DNA of 64,000 bases, taken from contig NZ_CP121451.1 of NCBI RefSeq assembly GCF_029689945.1, forward strand, positions 4,774,001 to 4,838,000, given 5' to 3'. This stretch comes from Paenibacillus amylolyticus (lineage in GTDB: Bacteria; Bacillota; Bacilli; Paenibacillales; Paenibacillaceae). Of the stretch, positions 19,145 to 28,558 are shown in pieces (the first letter of the stretch is position 1; the number at the start of each line of letters is the position of its first letter). Both the position numbers and the translations under genes were made by a program. The notes under the pieces are model-generated. The model had not been told where the DNA came from, did not search any database, and worked only from the letters and a program-made list of their open reading frames with translations.

Positions 19145-19273
19145 TCAGCACCAAGCAGATCTAAGCATAGGAGGATAAAGTGTCGGATTCTGATTAGTAA
19201 TATTGTGAACCATGCCAATGTTCAAGTTCGTTGACAGGTCCACATAAACATCTACAACCTCTAATTCAGTCAT
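19145..19273 (-). CDS. 42-codon upstream ORF ahead of the ABC-F gene (possible leader peptide)
   Basis: An ATG at 19273 has AGGGGTG at 8-base spacing, stronger than that of the ABC-F gene itself. It encodes 42 residues beginning MTELEVVDVYVDL and ending PPMLRSAWC. The stop is 145 bases before the Lsa-type start, in the same direction. ABC-F resistance genes are often controlled by ribosome stalling on short leaders, so this ORF is a candidate sensor. A weak hairpin with CCAT/ATGG and GGGA/TCCC arms lies between it and the gene. Expression is inferred only from the site and position. Confidence 0.5.
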   Translation of the reverse strand: MTELEVVDVYVDLSTNLNIGMVHNITNQNPTLYPPMLRSAWC

Positions 19274-19387
19274 CACTTTATCACCCCTTTTATAAGCTCC
19301 AAATTTAATACAGAAAACTTAACATGGAACAACAACACGGGTCAAGGCGAGAAATCAGATAAAACTTTATCTTATATCCGACCTTGA

Positions 19388-19924
19388 TTAATATAAATAT
19401 CCTAAGAAATCGAGCACTCCTTCTTCCCATGGCAGGCTTCCAACTTCTTTGATCATCAATCCCTCGACCTTCTGAGTCCCCACGCCAACTGTGGTTAAGG
19501 TTTCATGATTAATCTTCAACCACGTACATGTGTTGCTTACCGTTCTGAATCCGTTCCTACTATATAATCCCTCATGATCCGCAAATAATAGGAGAAAATC
19601 AACGTGCTCTTCAGCCATCCTTTCCACTTCAGATATTAATAAAGAAGCGATTCCTTGAGAGCGAGCAGCCGGAGAAACACACAAATCGATGATCCCCAAC
19701 ACTCTTATGGGTTTGCCATTTAAATTCATCATCCTGTAATCCAGCCCTACATGCCCAACTAATTGGTTATCTGGGGTAAATGCCAATACTCTGCCCTGTG
19801 GTATTTGCTTAAAAAACAATCGATCTTTTGGATAAACCTCTGGAAAACTGGCAACCAGTAATTCTTGAAGAAGAGCTGACCTTTCTTCACTTAGATGCAC
19901 ATCATATGTTTTAATTAATTTCAA
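19388..19924 (-). CDS. GNAT-family N-acetyltransferase
   Basis: 178 residues. The acetyl-CoA site is visible as LCVSPAARSQGIASLLISEV, with the preceding strand VLGIID. The later GLYSRNGFRTV is the usual GNAT C-terminal signature. The N-terminus (RSALLQELLVASFPEVYPKD) and overall layout resemble acetyltransferases near the AAC(2')/NodA-like group, but the substrate is not identifiable. It lies upstream of the Lsa-type gene on the same strand. A role in drug modification is only suggested by the neighbourhood. Confidence 0.82.
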   Translation of the reverse strand: MKLIKTYDVHLSEERSALLQELLVASFPEVYPKDRLFFKQIPQGRVLAFTPDNQLVGHVGLDYRMMNLNGKPIRVLGIIDLCVSPAARSQGIASLLISEVERMAEEHVDFLLLFADHEGLYSRNGFRTVSNTCTWLKINHETLTTVGVGTQKVEGLMIKEVGSLPWEEGVLDFLGYLY

Positions 19925-19962
19925 ATAAATATCCTCCTAAATTAAGCCATTCTGTTCTTTGC

Positions 19963-20346
19963 TTATGGAATATAAGCATCCTCTACCTCAACTTTTCGTT
20001 CATTCCCCATTGTCATGTATCTTACGTTAATCATATTTCCTTTCTGAAAATGAGGAATATGTGTGATCGGGATATAAGTCTCAACAATGCTTGGAAAGGT
20101 ACGTCCGTCAACTTGCGTTACAGTTAAATCGAGTCGCACGCCTGGCATTCCATCCATACTGGATGAAGTCTGTACAATATCATGAATGATTGCTTCTGCC
20201 GGAATTCCGTCCATCAGAATACTCTTGCGAAGGTGATATTTCTCTTTATTGTTACGCAGCAGTTTAAATACCATAATCGTAGTGATTATACCTGTGATAA
20301 GCCCAAAGATAATAATAGCAACCATAGCAATGAGTGTGACTGTCAT
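19963..20346 (-). CDS. Small single-pass membrane protein, unknown
   Basis: 127 residues. One transmembrane helix lies at about residues 5-28 (TLIAMVAIIIFGLITGIITT), followed by a basic stop-transfer sequence (KLLRNNKEKYHLRK). A soluble domain of about 85 residues with alternating strands follows (VRLDLTVTQVDGRTF, MINVRYMTMGNERKVEVED). The soluble part should be cytoplasmic by the positive-inside rule. It resembles small beta-barrel-like accessory domains of membrane proteins, but no family is assigned. It has its own upstream gap and no obvious functional partner. Confidence 0.7.
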   Translation of the reverse strand: MTVTLIAMVAIIIFGLITGIITTIMVFKLLRNNKEKYHLRKSILMDGIPAEAIIHDIVQTSSSMDGMPGVRLDLTVTQVDGRTFPSIVETYIPITHIPHFQKGNMINVRYMTMGNERKVEVEDAYIP

Positions 20347-20438
20347 AATGACCTCCTTTTATTAGAGACTTATGTGGACTACTTCTGTTTATATTCATTA
20401 TTCCCTGCCTAGCGCTTAAATGTGAAAGGTTTAAAGTC

Positions 20439-20464
20439 AAAAAAAGCCACCTTAAAGGCGGCTT
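20439..20464 (-). terminator. Intrinsic terminator of the pentapeptide-repeat gene
   Basis: On the minus strand AAGCCGCC-TTTA-AGGTGGCTT (one wobble pair) is followed by seven T. It begins about 20 bases after the stop at 20485. Confidence 0.82.
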
Positions 20465-20484
20465 CATGCTGCGTATGTTCAAAC

Positions 20485-21090
20485 TCAATCTACTTTCGCA
20501 CCATACGAGCGCGCAAACAGAACGGCTTGTTCGCGATCCAAACGTACACCTTTGATATCCAATGACTTTAGATCGATCCCTTCCAGATTAGCTCCTCTAA
20601 GATCTGCTCCTTGAAGCTTGGCTCTGCTCAATACAGCTCTTGTCAGATCACAATCTCTCAAATCCGCTTTGGTGAAATCCGTATCCGTGAAGTCAGCTTC
20701 AAAGAAACGAATTCCTCGCAAATCCTGTTTGCCTAATCGGGTATGTCTCAGATTTGTATAAGACCAATCTCCGTGACTCAAGGTAATGCCATCCATTTGA
20801 GCACCTGAAAAGTCCGAGCCTGTCATCTTGCAGGTGCTGAATTTGGAAGCAAAGAGATTCGCACCCCCAAAGGTGCAGTTCTCAAAAGCCGATTCCGTAT
20901 GAATCGAACCATTCATCGAAGCGCCTTTGAAGTCACACTCAATGAAACGGCAGTTACTTGTCTCGATCTCTTCCATAGAAGCGTTCATGAATGTACACTT
21001 TATAAAAACACAACTTATGAGTTCTCCATAGCGCAGATCACGGCCCTCAAAATGTACTTCTTCATATTCCTGATCCTTATATTGAAACAC
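20485..21090 (-). CDS. Pentapeptide-repeat protein, Qnr/MfpA-like size
   Basis: 201 residues built almost wholly of A(D/N)LXX-type pentapeptides, for example GADLRGANLEG, FTDTDFTKADLRDCDLT and AFENCTFGGANLF. They predict a right-handed quadrilateral beta-helix. A break at HGDWSYTNLRHTRLGKQ could be a projecting loop. The C-terminal tail (LDREQAVLFARSYGAKVD) is helical, as in dimeric family members. The length is close to Qnr and MfpA proteins that mimic DNA and protect gyrase from quinolones, but many pentapeptide proteins lack that role. There is no signal peptide, so it is cytoplasmic. Confidence 0.85.
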   Translation of the reverse strand: MFQYKDQEYEEVHFEGRDLRYGELISCVFIKCTFMNASMEEIETSNCRFIECDFKGASMNGSIHTESAFENCTFGGANLFASKFSTCKMTGSDFSGAQMDGITLSHGDWSYTNLRHTRLGKQDLRGIRFFEADFTDTDFTKADLRDCDLTRAVLSRAKLQGADLRGANLEGIDLKSLDIKGVRLDREQAVLFARSYGAKVD

Positions 21091-21230
21091 TGGTTACACC
21101 CCACATTGTATATTTCTCCGTCTATCTTCATTAAAAACAACTTTTTATACTATACCACACCCCTGTCAAGTACCTGCTTAAACAACACTGAAAGTCAAGT
21201 ATCTTTTTTTGTAAAATAAGCTTAAAACGA

Positions 21231-21254
21231 CAAAAGGAACGCAATTAGCGTCCC
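21231..21254 (-). terminator. Intrinsic terminator downstream of the acetyltransferase
   Basis: On the minus strand GGGACGC-TAATT-GCGTTCC (one wobble pair) is followed by TTTTG. It is about 85 bases past the stop at 21338. Confidence 0.65.
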
Positions 21255-21337
21255 ACCAACCTACACCTTTGCTTATCACAAAGTGAGCTTAAGTATATGA
21301 ATCTGCCATTTCTTCATCTATTCGTAATAGAGAAGCA

Positions 21338-21956
21338 CTACACCAGTATTTTGCACATTCGATACAGGGACAACGAAGGTTTGTTGATCTCCCCCACTCT
21401 CTGATAACCCAAACGTTCATAAAGTTTAATCGCTAACAGATTTTCCTTTTTAACCGTGAGCGAAGATTTGGACAGACCTTGTGCAATAGCCTGCTGTTCA
21501 GCAAATTGAATAAGCTGCGTCCCCACGCCAAGTCCTCTGCTTTCTGGCAAGGTAGCCAATGTTCCGATATGGTACTCGTCATTCTCCGCTTCTTTTTAAT
21601 GTCACCATGGAGTAGAACTCTTTCCAATGTTGAAGATTATATTTAATTAGACTCCATTGACGAAGTTCAAACAGCTTGGTGAACGTTGGCAAAGCGAGTT
21701 TGTTCATCAAAGTGGTCGGATAACACACAATCATGCCCAGCGTTTGGCTCCCCATTTTGGCTTCATAAGCGTATTGGTGACTGAATCGGTTTCGATTCGA
21801 ACGCCATAATTTGTTGAATGTTTTCTCTATAATGCCTTTATCTTTGGTACCTGCAAGCGAATAGGCCATATATTCAAGTGCCATCTGATTCAATTGCCCG
21901 CCGACTACGGATTGTGAACTGGCTTTCATAATGGAAATTTTATTCATCGCTGTCAC
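21338..21956 (-). CDS. GNAT-family acetyltransferase, frameshifted
   Basis: The restored protein is about 205 residues. The first frame (from 21956) includes GMIVCYPTTLMNKLALP and an acceptor region. It is lost at TLKRSGE. The second frame continues EAENDEYHIGTLATLPESRGLGVGTQLIQ, the acetyl-CoA pocket, then AIKLYERLGYQRVGEI. Removing one base from the plus-strand TTTTT at 21593-21597 joins them. It is one of three cases in this window where the apparent error is a surplus base. Substrate unknown. It lies 23 bases after the Asp23-family gene and probably shares its transcript. Confidence 0.75.
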
Positions 21957-21979
21957 TCCTTCAGATAGCTGAAATTGGA

Positions 21980-22342
21980 TTAAGTCCTTACATCAGGTTG
22001 GTTGAATGATATGCCCTCAACGATTACATTCACGGCATCAATCGTTAATCCTGTCAGCTGTTCCACATGCAGTCTCACATTGTTCTGCAATTCTCTGCAG
22101 ACTTCATGCACCTTTGATCCATAACGCACGACAACCTTTAAGTTAATCTCCAGCCTGGATTCCACGTTACGGATGGCTATGCCATTTTGCAGGCTTTTCC
22201 CACTCCACTTTTTGGTGAGCCCTTCTACAAACCCTGTCGACATGGAGGAAATCTCACTGGAAGTATTGGCGATCTTGCCGACGATTTTGGAGATCACATC
22301 ATCCGATATTTGAATTTTACCCAGAACATGTTGAATGGACAT
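21980..22342 (-). CDS. Asp23/Gls24-family protein
   Basis: 120 residues from the ATG at 22342 (AAGGGGGG 7 bases upstream); an upstream in-frame reading to 22390 lacks a site. It has the family layout: ISDDVISKIVGKIANTS at the start, a GFVEGL stretch, IRNVESRLEINLKVVVRYGSKV and VHEVCRELQNNVRLHVEQLTGL, ending with VNVIVEGISF. The family is linked to alkaline or cell-envelope stress and often has small membrane-anchored partners, not seen here. It is probably co-transcribed with the acetyltransferase downstream. Confidence 0.88.
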   Translation of the reverse strand: MSIQHVLGKIQISDDVISKIVGKIANTSSEISSMSTGFVEGLTKKWSGKSLQNGIAIRNVESRLEINLKVVVRYGSKVHEVCRELQNNVRLHVEQLTGLTIDAVNVIVEGISFNQPDVRT

Positions 22343-22467
22343 CCTAGGTCCCCCCTTTTCACCTGTGTTTTTGATAGATAGTAATATCATTTAATATAAA
22401 TATAAATCATCCAAGGCGCCATTTCAACTTTTGAATTCTGTCGTCCACATTTCTACCTGATCATGCC

Positions 22468-22492
22468 AAAAAAACCGCGAGCATCGCGGTTT
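22468..22492 (-). terminator. Intrinsic terminator of the peptide-utilisation operon
   Basis: On the minus strand AACCGCGA-TGC-TCGCGGTT is followed by seven T. It begins just downstream of the stop at 22507, closing the operon that starts near 30515. Confidence 0.9.
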
Positions 22493-22506
22493 CCTTCCTG
22501 GTCATC

Positions 22507-22989
22507 TTATGGAAATTTCAATTGAATACGGACAGGAATGCAGGAGGATAACTTGCCCTTGCTCTCTGTTGTGCCCTCTTCTGCTGCCTCAGTTACTTCT
22601 GCATGCACGAACCATTGTCTGCCTATGATTGATTGAAGCAATTCAATCTCATGTGTAGTCAGATAGATATGCCTTAGTGACAGTTCATCTTGAACATAAT
22701 CCCGATCCAACTTGCGATCAAATCGGAAATCGAGTAATCGCTTCAACCCGTTAATATGAAGGAACTTGAACTCATAACCTTGACGTATCGCCTTTTCCCA
22801 ATCGTCTCCGATATCCGCTGCTGTCTGCAATCTTTCATCGAAATCCATCGCGGATTCCTTAACCAGTGGCAACAACTGGGAGTAGTCCCGACGTTGTAAC
22901 CATTCAATAATCTTGTCTCCTGGTAGCCCACTTGTCAGTACATTCTCTACGAGGAGTCCTACAGGAATGGACAGCTGAGTTCGGTTCAT
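22507..22989 (-). CDS. Conserved-looking protein of unknown function, last gene of peptide operon
   Basis: 160 residues, without signal peptide or membrane segment. It is rich in charged and Leu residues. Recognisable stretches include LSIPVGLLVENVLTSGLPGD, IIEWLQRRDYSQLLPLVKE and a Leu-rich LLDFRFDRKLDRDYVQDE. The ATG overlaps the stop of the S9 peptidase as ATGA, so translation is coupled. No catalytic motif is visible. It may be an accessory or regulatory partner of the peptidase, but that is inferred only from coupling. Confidence 0.75.
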   Translation of the reverse strand: MNRTQLSIPVGLLVENVLTSGLPGDKIIEWLQRRDYSQLLPLVKESAMDFDERLQTAADIGDDWEKAIRQGYEFKFLHINGLKRLLDFRFDRKLDRDYVQDELSLRHIYLTTHEIELLQSIIGRQWFVHAEVTEAAEEGTTESKGKLSSCIPVRIQLKFP

Positions 22990-25008
22990 TGTTCTCCCTC
23001 CGCATTCCCGAGATACTGATTGAACCAGGCATTCACCTGTTCGAAGCTATCGACCCGAAGTGAAGGTTTACCGCTTTTGAGCAAACTGTGGTTGGAGCCC
23101 GGATAACGAATCAGTTTGGTCTTTTTGCCGTATCGTTTCAGCGTGGTATATAATTCTTCCGCTTGCGCAATTGGTGTGCGATAGTCCTGCTCTCCGTGCA
23201 TGATCAGAAGTGGGGTTTCAATATGGTGTGCATGAGCAAGAGGTGAGCGAGACCACAGGAACTCAGCGTTTGCCGCAGGATTGCCACCAATGACGCCCTC
23301 GACATAAGAAATTCCGATATCACTCGTTCCATACAAAGACAACCAGTTGGAGATGCAACGCTGGGTCACAGCCGCCTTGAATCGGTGCGTATGGGCCACG
23401 ATCCAGTTGGTCATCACGCCTCCATAACTGCCACCTGCTACACCCAGACGTGATGCATCCAGGCAGTCATTGGTAGCCAGGGCATAATCAACAGCCTCCA
23501 TCAGATCCCGGTAATCGCCTCCGGCAAAGTCACCGCGGCAAGCTCTGGCAAACTCCTGACCGTATCCCATACTTCCGCGAGGATTGATCCACAGCACAGC
23601 GTAACCTTGCGCAGCGAGTGTCTGTATCTCATGACTGAATGTTCCCGTATACATCGCGTGAGGTCCACCATGAATCTGCAGAATCAGCGGCAACTTTTCA
23701 TCGGATGCACGTACAGCCGGTGTCGCTAACCATCCTTGAATCGGCCAACCATCGGAAGATTTAAACTCTACACGAACAGGTACATTCACCTCTAATTCAG
23801 CCATGAATTCATCATTCCGCCGGGTGAGCCTGAACATTTCACCATTCTCAATATTCACGCGATATAACTCTCCAGGATGTCCGTCAGTTAACGCAGCGAT
23901 AACCAGCGACGTACCATCTGGCGTTAAGGTATACTGATACACATCCTTTTCACCCGCGCCCGTCACCATTTGACAAGCTCCATCTTCCTGAATGCGGTAT
24001 ACGTCCACATTTCCGTTATGCGTTCCGAGTACATACACACCACGCTCCGGATGATGGACATCCGAGATCGGAGAAGGTGATGCAGCAGCGGACTTCATAT
24101 CTCCCAGTGCTGCGTTACCAATCTGCATATCTAACTGCGGTGCAATTATCCTGGGCTCCCCCGATGAACAGGGACAGCATACAAGCTGTTGTGGCTCCCG
24201 CTCCCGTATTCGTGATCACTGGCTATCAGGATCAATTGCTGTCCGTCAGGTGAATAGGAAAACTGGCTTATTGCCAGGCTGGAATCCGTCACTTTAAAGA
24301 GATCACTCTCTCCCCATCGAATGCTGTATACATCTGTGAAATAGAGTAGATCCGCATCGAGCTCCTCATCCTCCACTTGCTTGGATATGAAGGAAAGATA
24401 CTGGCTATCCGGCGACCATGCCGGAGCACTGATATTCCACAGCCCGGATGTCACCTGTGTGATCTCCCCGCTTGTCATCTCATATACAAACAAATGGCTG
24501 TATTGACCATCCCACCAACCAGCTCCTTCTGCCTTCGGCGTTGTACGCTCATACACCTTACCTCGCAGCACAGGTGCAGGCTCCTGTTGGACCTCAGCTG
24601 TATTCTGTTGATCCTCCGATTGCACCTTGCTGGTAAACGCAATGTACTGCCCGTTCGGCGACCAGATATAATTCAATATTTTACGTGCGGGAGATATCAG
24701 CATAACAGGTTCTTTTTTATCCGAATCGAGTACCCATAATCCCTTCCCCCATTCACGGAGCGAATGAATGTGAGCTGTGTGCCATCCGGCGACCAGGCAG
24801 GCGAAGAATCCTTCGTACCATCAGAGAGAGCAATATCTTCATCACCATCGAGAGAGATTCCTCGAATCTGCGTGTTATATTCGTTTTTATCCTGATCTAT
24901 CGTCTGCTCCACATAAGCCACTTGTCCGTTCGAACTGATCACTGGCTGACTGATCCAACGATAGTGAAGCAGATCCTCCGGCTTAATTGGTCTTTGATTC
25001 ATATTCAT
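22986..25008 (-). CDS. S9 prolyl-oligopeptidase family peptidase (acylaminoacyl-peptidase-like), two frameshifts
   Basis: Restored length is about 674 residues. The N-terminal beta-propeller shows repeated WSPDG-type blades (PAWSPDGTQLTF, IWSPNGQYIAF, PAWSPDSQYLSF). The C-terminal alpha/beta-hydrolase has the oxyanion HGGPHAMY, nucleophile Ser in GGSYGGVMTNW, Asp in HGEQDYRTP and His in YPGSNHSL. Frame breaks at 24741-24743 (one G short) and 24158-24162 (one G short of a GGGGGG) are repaired to GLWVLDSDKKEPVM and EPRIIAPQLDM. It should release N-terminal residues or dipeptides from short peptides in the cytoplasm, next to the Dpp-type importer. Confidence 0.88.
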
Positions 25009-25023
25009 GGCTCCCTTCTCCGT

Positions 25024-25953
25024 TTATTTATGGGTTGTCTCCGTACGTGGATCAAGCACATCACGCAGCCAATCACCAAGGAAAATAACACCGAGTACGG
25101 TAAATGTAATGGCTAGTCCCGGGAATGTAGCGACCCACCAGCTTGTTGCAACGTATTGTCTTCCATCACTGAGCATGCCTCCCCAAGATACATCGGGTGG
25201 TTTGATACCCAGACCCAGGAAACTGAGTGAAGCTTCCATAATAATCGTTGTGCCCACATTCATACCGCAGATCACGATAAAGGATGAAAGGATATTCGGC
25301 AGAATGTGTCTCAGAATCAGTCTTCCATTCTTCGCACCAATCGATCTGGCCGCATGAACAAAATCACGCTCTTTAATACTAAGTACCTCACTTCTGACCA
25401 CACGGGTGAATGGAACCCAGTTCGTCACACCGATGACCAAGATCAGCGTCGTAATACCCGGACCAACAATCGCCATCACAACCAGCATGAACAGAATGGT
25501 TGGAATTGCCATGAATGCATCACCTACACGCATGATGATAGCATCCAGCCATTTCCCATAGAAACCGGATACAAGACCCAGAATGGCGCCAATGATTCCC
25601 GATACAATCACGGCACCCATACCCACGATTAAGGAAACTCGGGCACCATATACAATTCGACTCCACATGTCCCTGCCCAGATTATCGGTGCCCAGCCAGT
25701 ATTCCGCCGTGCCGCCCTCAAGCCATGCAGGCGGTTTAAGGCGATTAAGCGGATTAACTGCCGCTGGATCATGACTCGTCAATAGAGGTGCACCTATGGC
25801 GATTAACACAACCAACAACACAAGCACCGCACCAAACATTCCGGTCTTGCTGATGATCAGTTGTTGCCAGATATAACGAAATCCCGTTGGTGCACGCCCA
25901 TTGTTCTGTTCCTGTTCTGTACCCGGAATTGGCATTTCATTGCTGCCTGTCAT
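25024..25953 (-). CDS. Di/oligopeptide ABC transporter permease, DppC type
   Basis: 309 residues from the ATG at 25953, which has AAGGAGGTG 7 bases upstream; the open frame to 25995 is longer but unsupported. It has an N-terminal transmembrane helix then the OppC_N region (LLTSHDPAAVNPLNRL, YWLGTDNLGRDMWSRIVYGAR) typical of the family. The permease domain has the EAA-type loop AARSIGAKNGRLILRHILPN. It forms the inner-membrane channel with the DppB-like protein encoded 17 bases upstream. No ATPase gene is in the operon, so one from elsewhere must serve. Confidence 0.92.
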   Translation of the reverse strand: MTGSNEMPIPGTEQEQNNGRAPTGFRYIWQQLIISKTGMFGAVLVLLVVLIAIGAPLLTSHDPAAVNPLNRLKPPAWLEGGTAEYWLGTDNLGRDMWSRIVYGARVSLIVGMGAVIVSGIIGAILGLVSGFYGKWLDAIIMRVGDAFMAIPTILFMLVVMAIVGPGITTLILVIGVTNWVPFTRVVRSEVLSIKERDFVHAARSIGAKNGRLILRHILPNILSSFIVICGMNVGTTIIMEASLSFLGLGIKPPDVSWGGMLSDGRQYVATSWWVATFPGLAITFTVLGVIFLGDWLRDVLDPRTETTHK

Positions 25954-25969
25954 ATGATTGCACCTCCTT

Positions 25970-26887
25970 CTAGTCGTATTTGATGCGCGGATCAAGCAGC
26001 CTGTAGGCTACATCCGTCAAAATATTGGTTACCACAACGATGACAGCAATGACAAACACCGCGGCCTGTACAATCGCCATATCATGTGTGTTGACTGCAA
26101 CGACAAGCAATTGACCCAGTCCAGGCCAGGAGAATACCGTTTCCGTAATCAAGGTGCCCCCGATCAGACTTGTAAACTGCAAACTCATAATCGTTACGAC
26201 CGGAATCAATCCGTTCCGGAACGCATGTTTCACAATGACAACCATCCGACCAAGTCCCTTGCTGCGGGCTGTTCGAATATAGTCCTGGTTCAGAATCTCC
26301 AGCATGCTGGAGCGAATCAGCCGGGTCATCTGCGCGGCCAGTCCAACGCCAAGTGTGAATGCCGGCAAGATCAGATGTGACAATCCTCCGCGACCGGATA
26401 CCGGCAATACGCCCAGCATGACGGAGAACAGGAGGATCAGCATGATGCCCATCCAGAAGTTTGGCATGGCCTTACCAATAACGGATATTCCAGAAATAAT
26501 GAGATCGGTAAACGTATTGCGTTTGACAGCTGAAATTACCCCAAGTGGCACAGCCATAAGTACGGCAAAAAACATGGCAGCTACCGCCAGTTCAAAGCTG
26601 GCAGGCAATCTCTCCAGTACAAGCTCTAACGCAGGCTGATTGTAGCGAAAAGACTGACCAAAGTCTCCCTGTATCGCACTGCCCAGGAACTTCACGTATT
26701 GCGTATATAATGGCTGGTCCAAACCCAGTGCCTGCGTCAAGACAGCGCGATCTTCAGCGGTAGCCGTTTCAGGCAACATTAGTGCAACCGGATCACCGGT
26801 TACTCGAACCAAAATGAACACAATTAATGAAACAATGAACAGCACCGGAATGATCTGTAGTAATGACTTAAGTACGTATCTGCCCAT
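25970..26887 (-). CDS. Di/oligopeptide ABC transporter permease, DppB type
   Basis: 305 residues with six predicted helices. It begins MGRYVLKSLLQIIPVLFIVS and contains the family segment LGLDQPLYTQYVKFL and the EAA-type loop ARSKGLGRMVVIVKHAFRNG. The ATG has GGAGGTG 8 bases upstream. It pairs with the DppC-type permease that follows and with the substrate-binding protein encoded upstream. A hairpin at 26917-26953 lies between the binding protein and this gene, which could lower permease expression. Confidence 0.92.
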   Translation of the reverse strand: MGRYVLKSLLQIIPVLFIVSLIVFILVRVTGDPVALMLPETATAEDRAVLTQALGLDQPLYTQYVKFLGSAIQGDFGQSFRYNQPALELVLERLPASFELAVAAMFFAVLMAVPLGVISAVKRNTFTDLIISGISVIGKAMPNFWMGIMLILLFSVMLGVLPVSGRGGLSHLILPAFTLGVGLAAQMTRLIRSSMLEILNQDYIRTARSKGLGRMVVIVKHAFRNGLIPVVTIMSLQFTSLIGGTLITETVFSWPGLGQLLVVAVNTHDMAIVQAAVFVIAVIVVVTNILTDVAYRLLDPRIKYD

Positions 26888-26916
26888 TCCTTGTTCACCT
26901 CCCTTATTAAGAAAAA

Positions 26917-26953
26917 GAACGGCAGGAACATGGTTATCTAGTCCCTGCCGTTC
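26917..26953 (-). terminator. Intra-operon hairpin between binding-protein and permease genes
   Basis: Perfect 10-base arms GAACGGCAGG (26917-26926) and CCTGCCGTTC (26944-26953) are followed on the minus strand by TTTTTCTTAAT. It is placed right after the SBP stop (26994) and before the DppB site. In ABC operons such hairpins stabilise the SBP message or partly terminate transcription, so that more binding protein than permease is made. This is inferred from position. Confidence 0.6.
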
Positions 26954-26993
26954 ACGGCCTTATCTTTCCAATGACCGGTTACAATACCCGTTG

Positions 26994-28558
26994 TTACTGT
27001 GCAACAGGTGTAATCTCGTCAGCATAGAACATCTCGTCACTGCGCGGCGCGAAGTTCACTTTGGCAGTTGTTCCGTAGACACCTTCCATCTGGTACAGAT
27101 ATACGGCCGGACGCTCTTCAGAGAAAATTTGTTGTACTTGCTGATACTCTTTCTCACGAGCCGCAGGGTCCATGTTCACTAATGCAGATTGCAGCAATTT
27201 TTCCACTTCAGGATTGTTGTAATCCGACTCGCCTTTGGCTTCTTCCAACATATAACGATTGTAGTTATTCGAGGCATCGAACAAGGAGTTACCGATACCG
27301 ATCATGAAGATTTCTTTGAATGATTTGGAGCTGTAGCGTTCACTGAATGCACTTGCTTCCAGGACATCCAGATTGATTTTGAATCCGGCTTGCTCCAGCA
27401 TCGCTGCAACCACTTCAGCCTGTTCTTTATACTGTGCGGAAACGGAGATGGTCATCTCGGCCTCACCTTCAGCATAGCCAGCTTCTTGCAGCAACTGTTT
27501 TGCTTTTTCCAGATCATAGAGTGACGTTTTGTACAATGAAGGATCAGCACCGAAGTTGCCCGGTGTTACGGATGTGCGGGTTACGATACCTGCTCCGCCG
27601 GCAATGCTGTCTACAATGCCTTGTTTGTCGATAGCCAGGTCAATCGCTTCACGAACTTTCGGATCAGCCGTGATGCTGCCTTCTGTCTGACGGAAGATCA
27701 ACTGAAGCACGCGCTGGATTGGCGCTTTGACAATCTTCTTGTCTGCTTCACCTTCGATCCGTGCAATGTCAGTTGATGGAATGGAAGACGCAACATCTAC
27801 ACCGCCAGCAAGCAATTCGGATACACGTGTAGAGGCTTCAGGAATTACGCGGAATACCACTTCATTCCATTTTGGTTCACCATCGAAGTAGTTCTCGTTT
27901 TTCACCAATTCCACACGATCGTCTTTCGTCCATTTACTGAACTTGTAAGGACCTGTGCCTACCGGTTGTTTCAGGAATGCATCAAATCCGTTGTCTGCAA
28001 TATATTTCGCCGGCAGAATGCCAGCACCCATCTTGGACAAACGATTCAGCAAGAGCGGATCTGGACCATCCGTGATGATGTCTACGGTATAATCATCCAC
28101 CGCTTTAACCTCTACGATATTTTTGAAATAACTGTTTTGTTTCAATGTCTCGTCCTTGGCTACGCGCTCCAGCGTGTATTTTACATCTGCCGAAGTGAAT
28201 GGATCGCCATTGTGGAAGGTCACGCCTTCACGCAGCTTGAATCTCCATGTTGTATCATCAACCTGATCCCATGATGTCGCAAGCCCTGCAACTTTTTTCT
28301 GTTCACTGTCATTTTTGATCAGATAATCAAAAACGTTGACCAGAACCGCCTCACTGGACGTATTATTGTTGTTGTGTGGATCGAAACTCTCAATATCTGT
28401 TGCCGCAGCAATGGTCAGTATTGTACTTGCAGTTCCACTGTCCGTTCCTCCTGTCGCGGCATTGTCATTTGTGCTTGTCGTTTTTCCCCGCAGGCGCTGA
28501 GTACCATTACGATTGCCAGTAACGTGATCCACATGCCTGTCCATTGTCTTTTTTTCAT
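26994..28558 (-). CDS. Peptide ABC transporter substrate-binding lipoprotein (SBP family 5), frameshifted in signal region
   Basis: Restored length is 521 residues. The true start is the ATG at 28558 (GAGGGGGAG upstream). It gives a lipoprotein signal [20 protein letters not shown] followed by SAC, with lipid-bearing Cys23. One G missing from the CCCC/GGGG at 28486-28489 shifts the frame right after the lipobox; the mature part reads from another start upstream. Family 5 features are clear: ESFDPHNNNN, WRFKLREGVTFHNGDPFTSADV, and GTGPYKFSKW. It captures di- or oligopeptides outside the membrane for the DppBC permease. The ATG overlaps the stop of the amidohydrolase (ATGA). Confidence 0.9.
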
